From positions 1-8,402 of the forward strand of contig CAUAGV010000069.1 in the NCBI GenBank assembly GCA_958428675.1: a DNA stretch of 8,402 nt, written 5' to 3'. The position numbers and the translations under genes were made by a program. The DNA comes from an uncultured Collinsella sp. (GTDB taxonomy: Bacteria; Actinomycetota; Coriobacteriia; Coriobacteriales; Coriobacteriaceae). Position 1 is the first letter of the stretch, and the number at the start of each line of letters is the position of its first letter. The notes below the pieces were generated by a model. It saw only the letters and a program-made list of their open reading frames with translations. It did not search any database and was not told the origin of the DNA. This document shows positions 5,907 through 8,402 of the stretch, in pieces.

Positions 5907-7511
5907 ATGCCAGAGCTTTTTATTCAAAATAAGACGACAGTAATCAAGTTGATGGCGCTCTGCATTTTATCTGCCCTGGTGGAGCTGTCTGTTGTTAAAG
6001 CTGAATCGTTGATAATAGACTATGGCCTGCTTCGCTCTAATTATCGTAACGTTTTATGCATTGGGTTAGGCCTGCTAGTATTGCTCTCTGTTGAGCTGGT
6101 GACAAACCTGTTCAGATCAAAATATGCGGAGCAATTGGCTTCCGATGGCACTAACTGCTTCTATAGATTGCTTGCCCGCCATGCTTTAGAGCGGCCCTTA
6201 GTTTTAGCAAAAGACAGTGACTACCTGTTATCGCGCATTGAAGAGGCTGGGAACCTACAGCCGATGATTGGAATATTTACAACTGCGTTTCTTCCGTGCC
6301 TAGTGACGGGTTTGGTATCGTTTGTGGCACTATCTAATATCTCTTTGTTGCTTTTGATTCCTGTTTGTGTTTCGGCATTGTTTATTTCGCTTCTATATCC
6401 GTTCGCTCTTAGTAAGCTATCGACTAAGAGCGAAAAGGCATTGGAGGCCCAGGCGAGGGGTTCTGCTTATTTAGCCCAACTAATAAATTGTCGACTTTAC
6501 ATTCGTATTTCTCGTTCAATTAACTTGGAATTACTTCGCTATAAAAAGATGCTTAAAGCCTGCAGGAACTCTCGAGTTGAGGAGAGTGTCTTTGCGAGAT
6601 TGGCAACTGAAATAGTTGACGCTGGCAACATCATTACTGGCCTGCTTTCAGTTCTGCTGCTTATTTTCCTTGTGTCAAAGCGCGGACTGACGGTCGGGAT
6701 TGCGGTGCAGAGCTATCAACTTGTACTTCTATGCTATTCTCCTTTTCCTCTTGTTCTGAATTGTTGGGCTCAGCTTCAGCCGTCGTTTAGATCGTTGCAC
6801 CGTGTCTTGGAATTACGTCGTCTTTTGGAAGCTGAAAAACCTAATTTGATATGTTTCGATCACGCTGATCGAATTAGTTGGAAAGGAATCATTCTCTCGT
6901 TTTCGTCGAACGAAACTAATGAGAGGATAACAATTCCAGATTGCACGATACAGGCACCTTGTCTGGTTTTAGTAAGCGGCCCTAATGCATGTGGTAAATC
7001 TTCATTTCTGGAAGTATTGAACGGATTATTGTCGCCAGTTGCTGGCAGACTGTGTGTTAATGAGTCTACTGTCATTTTCGATGGTTCGACTTTAATCCAG
7101 CTACCCTGCGCAACTATGCCGCAAAGACATTTGATAATGGGGGGAACTTTCAGGAAGGCTCTTTACTATGGTCTTGTAGATATTGACTCTGAAAAACTCA
7201 TCTATCTTTTGAAGGGTTTTAGCCTCGATAAATTATTTGAAGTAAATCCCATCATTGGAGCTAGGGGACACAATTTGTCTGGCGGAGAACTGGCTTCTCT
7301 ATTACTTTGTAGGGCCTTTCTGAGCAGTTATTCTATTATTATTTTGGATGAGCCTTGCAACAATTTAGATAATGCTTCGATATCCTTTTTGAAGATGGTG
7401 GTTGCGCAGGAGATGAAAGAGCGAATCGTCATCATTGCGGATCATGGACATGGTTTCGAACAATTTGCAGACTATGTAATACAGTTTCAGGAGCCAGAAA
7501 AAACTATCTAG
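5907..7511 (+). CDS. ABC exporter, fused membrane domain and ATPase (534 aa)
   Basis: This half-transporter has an N-terminal membrane domain (hydrophobic segments about 12-32, 46-68, 121-140, 144-166, 237-257, 262-288) and a C-terminal ATPase. Walker A is GPNACGKSS (358-366), Q-loop PQ (405-406), signature LSGGE (457-461), Walker B IIILDEP (477-483), D-loop NNLD (485-488) and switch His513. It is slightly short for an ABCB-type exporter (usually 570-600 residues), and the membrane-domain sequence is divergent. No peptidase C39 domain is present, so it would not itself cleave a double-glycine leader. The gene is AT-rich with frequent ATA, TTA and AGA-type codons, unlike the neighbours to the left, suggesting horizontal acquisition. 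It converges on a minus-strand operon encoding a carrier-like protein and a Cys-rich peptide; exporting that product is a plausible but untested role. Multidrug or lipid export is the alternative. Confidence 0.85.
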   Translation: MPELFIQNKTTVIKLMALCILSALVELSVVKAESLIIDYGLLRSNYRNVLCIGLGLLVLLSVELVTNLFRSKYAEQLASDGTNCFYRLLARHALERPLVLAKDSDYLLSRIEEAGNLQPMIGIFTTAFLPCLVTGLVSFVALSNISLLLLIPVCVSALFISLLYPFALSKLSTKSEKALEAQARGSAYLAQLINCRLYIRISRSINLELLRYKKMLKACRNSRVEESVFARLATEIVDAGNIITGLLSVLLLIFLVSKRGLTVGIAVQSYQLVLLCYSPFPLVLNCWAQLQPSFRSLHRVLELRRLLEAEKPNLICFDHADRISWKGIILSFSSNETNERITIPDCTIQAPCLVLVSGPNACGKSSFLEVLNGLLSPVAGRLCVNESTVIFDGSTLIQLPCATMPQRHLIMGGTFRKALYYGLVDIDSEKLIYLLKGFSLDKLFEVNPIIGARGHNLSGGELASLLLCRAFLSSYSIIILDEPCNNLDNASISFLKMVVAQEMKERIVIIADHGHGFEQFADYVIQFQEPEKTI

Positions 7512-7545
7512 CTCCTGAACGTTGCTACGAACTGCTTTTTGCGAT
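7512..7545. other. Short convergent gap without a recognisable terminator
   Basis: Only 34 nt separate the exporter stop from the stop of the minus-strand gene. A run of five Ts (about 7536-7540) is present, but no stable stem precedes it on the plus strand, and I see no stem-T-run on the minus strand either. Transcripts from the two sides may overlap. Confidence 0.4.
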
Positions 7546-8085
7546 TTATTCGAGATGCTCTTCAATCCGAGCCCTCAGAAGGGCAATGGCTGTGGGTATT
7601 CCAATTGCGGCGGCCAATTCGGCTTTATCCAAAACCTGTATGCTAAAGCACGATTGTTTATCACATTGAAGGACGATAACTGAAGATAGCTTCACTTCCC
7701 GTTGGCTGAATATGTCGTAATCTCCAAATAGGAAGTTACCTTTTATTGTGTAATTCGGTATGTTCGTTACGCACTTCATCTCAAGTCTGTTTAGGCCATA
7801 ATCGAACACCGCAACTTCCTTGTGTTCGATGATGAGCGCAACCCTGGGCATGTTACTAAAACCACCGTCGACGACAGTAAAGAGTTTTTCATTTGCATCG
7901 TCATAAACGGTATATTTTAGACTCAATAGCTGTCCTAGTGGACCCGTGAACCCATGTCTTTTGATATTGAGGTTGTCTCCAGCTGGGTTGATGAGAGCTA
8001 GAGCATGCGGATAAGGGTTACCTTCAATTGAGATTCGATATTCGTTTGTAGCCGTCTTGCTCGATTTAGGACCAGTAGCCACCAC
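7546..8085 (-). CDS. LURP-one-related / tubby C-terminal-like domain protein (179 aa)
   Basis: I recognise the pattern of LOR (LURP-one-related, DUF567/YxjI-like) proteins: a series of short beta strands with the repeated theme KYTVYDDANEKLFTV (57-71) and EVAVFDYG (90-97), the diagnostic NYTIKGNFLFGDYDIFS (111-127), then a C-terminal hydrophobic helix (about 155-172). This matches the tubby-like fold in which a beta barrel encloses a central helix. No signal peptide or membrane segment is obvious apart from that helix. The start is GTG 8085, with GTG 8082 as an alternative; a TGA three codons upstream excludes a longer form, and GAGGCG (8093-8098, minus strand) gives a ribosome site 7 nt away. 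It overlaps the preceding small reading frame by 20 nt, implying cotranslation. LOR proteins have no settled bacterial function; lipid binding or a scaffold role is a guess. Confidence 0.6.
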   Translation of the reverse strand: MVATGPKSSKTATNEYRISIEGNPYPHALALINPAGDNLNIKRHGFTGPLGQLLSLKYTVYDDANEKLFTVVDGGFSNMPRVALIIEHKEVAVFDYGLNRLEMKCVTNIPNYTIKGNFLFGDYDIFSQREVKLSSVIVLQCDKQSCFSIQVLDKAELAAAIGIPTAIALLRARIEEHLE

Positions 8086-8245
8086 GCGTCATCGCCTCGA
8101 TCGAATTGGAACCGACTTCTGCTTCGTGCGGAGAATTGCGCAGTATGTTGCAGTACATGCAGCTGCAATAACCGCATGGGCAATTTCTAACAAAATGAAT
8201 GACGCTATTTACTGCATGTATGTTAAATGGACGAATACTTCTCAT
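8066..8245 (-). CDS. Small Cys-rich peptide, candidate modified-peptide precursor (59 aa)
   Basis: This frame has an ATG start with a strong ribosome site GGGAGG (8252-8257, minus strand) 6 nt upstream. The protein has a basic N-terminal part (MRSIRPFNIHAVNSVIHFVR), a centre NCPCGYCSCMYCN (21-33) with five cysteines at 22, 24, 27, 29 and 32 in the spacing C-x-C-x2-C-x-C-x2-C, and a tail ending RGGYWS. It overlaps the stop of the upstream carrier-like gene by 23 nt and the start of the LOR gene by 20 nt, an arrangement expected of translationally coupled operon members. I recognise no family. Options are a ribosomally made, post-translationally modified peptide precursor, a metal-binding (metallothionein-like) peptide, or a non-coding chance frame. 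The cysteines and the ribosome site argue for coding. The overlap means about 20 nt are read in two frames. Confidence 0.55.
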   Translation of the reverse strand: MRSIRPFNIHAVNSVIHFVRNCPCGYCSCMYCNILRNSPHEAEVGSNSIEAMTRGGYWS

Positions 8246-8402
8246 GATCTGCCTCCCATTGTTCGATTGTTTCTGACTGTTCTATTACCTTCTTCACCTC
8301 CTCAACACTGTTGAACCCTAGGTTTTCAATCGACGAGTACTCAACGTAAACAGAAAACCTGCTTTCAAGATAAATAAGCAGTCGAACTAAATCTGATGAG
8401 GA
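8223..8402 (-). CDS. Acyl/peptidyl carrier-like protein, C-terminal part (59 codons visible)
   Basis: The frame enters from the right window edge and ends in TAA at 8225-8223. The visible start, SSSDLVRLLIYLESRF, resembles helix II of acyl carrier proteins (family pattern D-S-L-D-x-V-E-L-V-x-x-L-E-x-x-F). The second visible Ser aligns with the phosphopantetheine attachment serine, although the preceding residue is Ser rather than the usual Asp. SVYVEYSSIENLGF matches the loop and short helix III, and NSVEEVKKVIEQ matches helix IV. A polar extension of about 17 residues follows. Carrier proteins hold acyl or aminoacyl groups on a phosphopantetheine arm for fatty acid, polyketide, peptide or D-alanine chemistry. 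Which one cannot be told here, as the partner enzymes would lie beyond the edge. The end overlaps the Cys-rich peptide frame, so the genes form one operon. The assignment is by eye from half a protein. Confidence 0.55.
   Translation of the reverse strand, partial: SSSDLVRLLIYLESRFSVYVEYSSIENLGFNSVEEVKKVIEQSETIEQWEADHEKYSSI
8252..8257 (-). promoter_or_regulatory. Ribosome binding site of the Cys-rich peptide, inside the carrier-like gene
   Basis: GGGAGG on the minus strand lies inside the last codons of the carrier-like gene and 6 nt before the ATG at 8245. A good site in a coding sequence, correctly spaced from an ATG, is the main evidence that the small frame is translated. Confidence 0.6.

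Noticed and set aside
7998..8183. Minus-strand frame of 61 codons overlapping the Cys-rich peptide and LOR genes
   Set aside because: It is Arg/Leu-rich with no ribosome site and lies in a third frame across two better-supported genes.
8057..8314. Plus-strand frame of 85 codons opposite the carrier-like and peptide genes
   Set aside because: It has no ribosome site or recognisable features and is antisense to frames with ribosome sites and ordered overlaps.
1..8402. CRISPR arrays, tRNA, rRNA, insertion sequences, integrases
   Set aside because: I saw no regularly spaced direct repeats, no tRNA cloverleaf signature, no rRNA-like sequence and no transposase or integrase frame.

Overview
The window reads as actinobacterial chromosome, most likely a gut Coriobacteriia member close to Collinsella. 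This rests on moderately high GC, compact gene packing, strong GGAGG-type ribosome sites and the gene set (a YgiQ-type radical SAM protein with long polar tails, a YoaK-type DUF1275 protein, and a SsuC/TauC-like permease fused to its ATPase). The taxon is an inference. Two compositional blocks are visible: a GC-rich core from 1 to about 5780, and an AT-rich accessory block from about 5782 to the right end. Hand counts of two 60-base lines give 33/60 G+C at 5041-5100 (yoaK-like gene) and 23/60 at 6001-6060 (ABC exporter).

Left part, plus strand. The 3' part of a fused permease-ATPase importer (1-1162) is followed by a regulatory stretch of about 215 nt with TAC-type repeats (1215-1264) and a 12-bp inverted repeat (1286-1344). 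These precede a solitary 67-residue RelB/DinJ-type antitoxin (1379-1582) with no toxin beside it. A long inverted repeat (1596-1653, two perfect 22-nt arms around a palindromic centre) fills most of the gap to a CPBP-family intramembrane protease (1671-2582).

Middle. The protease gene converges on a large minus-strand YgiQ-family radical SAM gene (4714 down to 2579), and the two stop codons share the tetranucleotide CTAG. A divergent intergenic region of 268 nt holds an 11-bp inverted repeat. It leads to a DUF1275 membrane protein (4983-5699), which is closed by a small hairpin and a strong intrinsic terminator.

Right part. A 534-residue ABC exporter (5907-7511, plus strand) converges on a minus-strand operon entering from the right edge. 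In transcription order the operon is the C-terminal part of an acyl/peptidyl carrier-like protein (8402-8223), a 59-codon peptide with five cysteines in eleven residues (8245-8066), and a LURP-one/tubby-like domain protein (8085-7546). Each reading frame overlaps the next by 20-23 nt, which suggests translational coupling. This cluster, with the convergent single-gene exporter, is the best candidate for an undescribed system, possibly a modified-peptide or small-molecule pathway. The function is inference and most of the operon lies outside the window.
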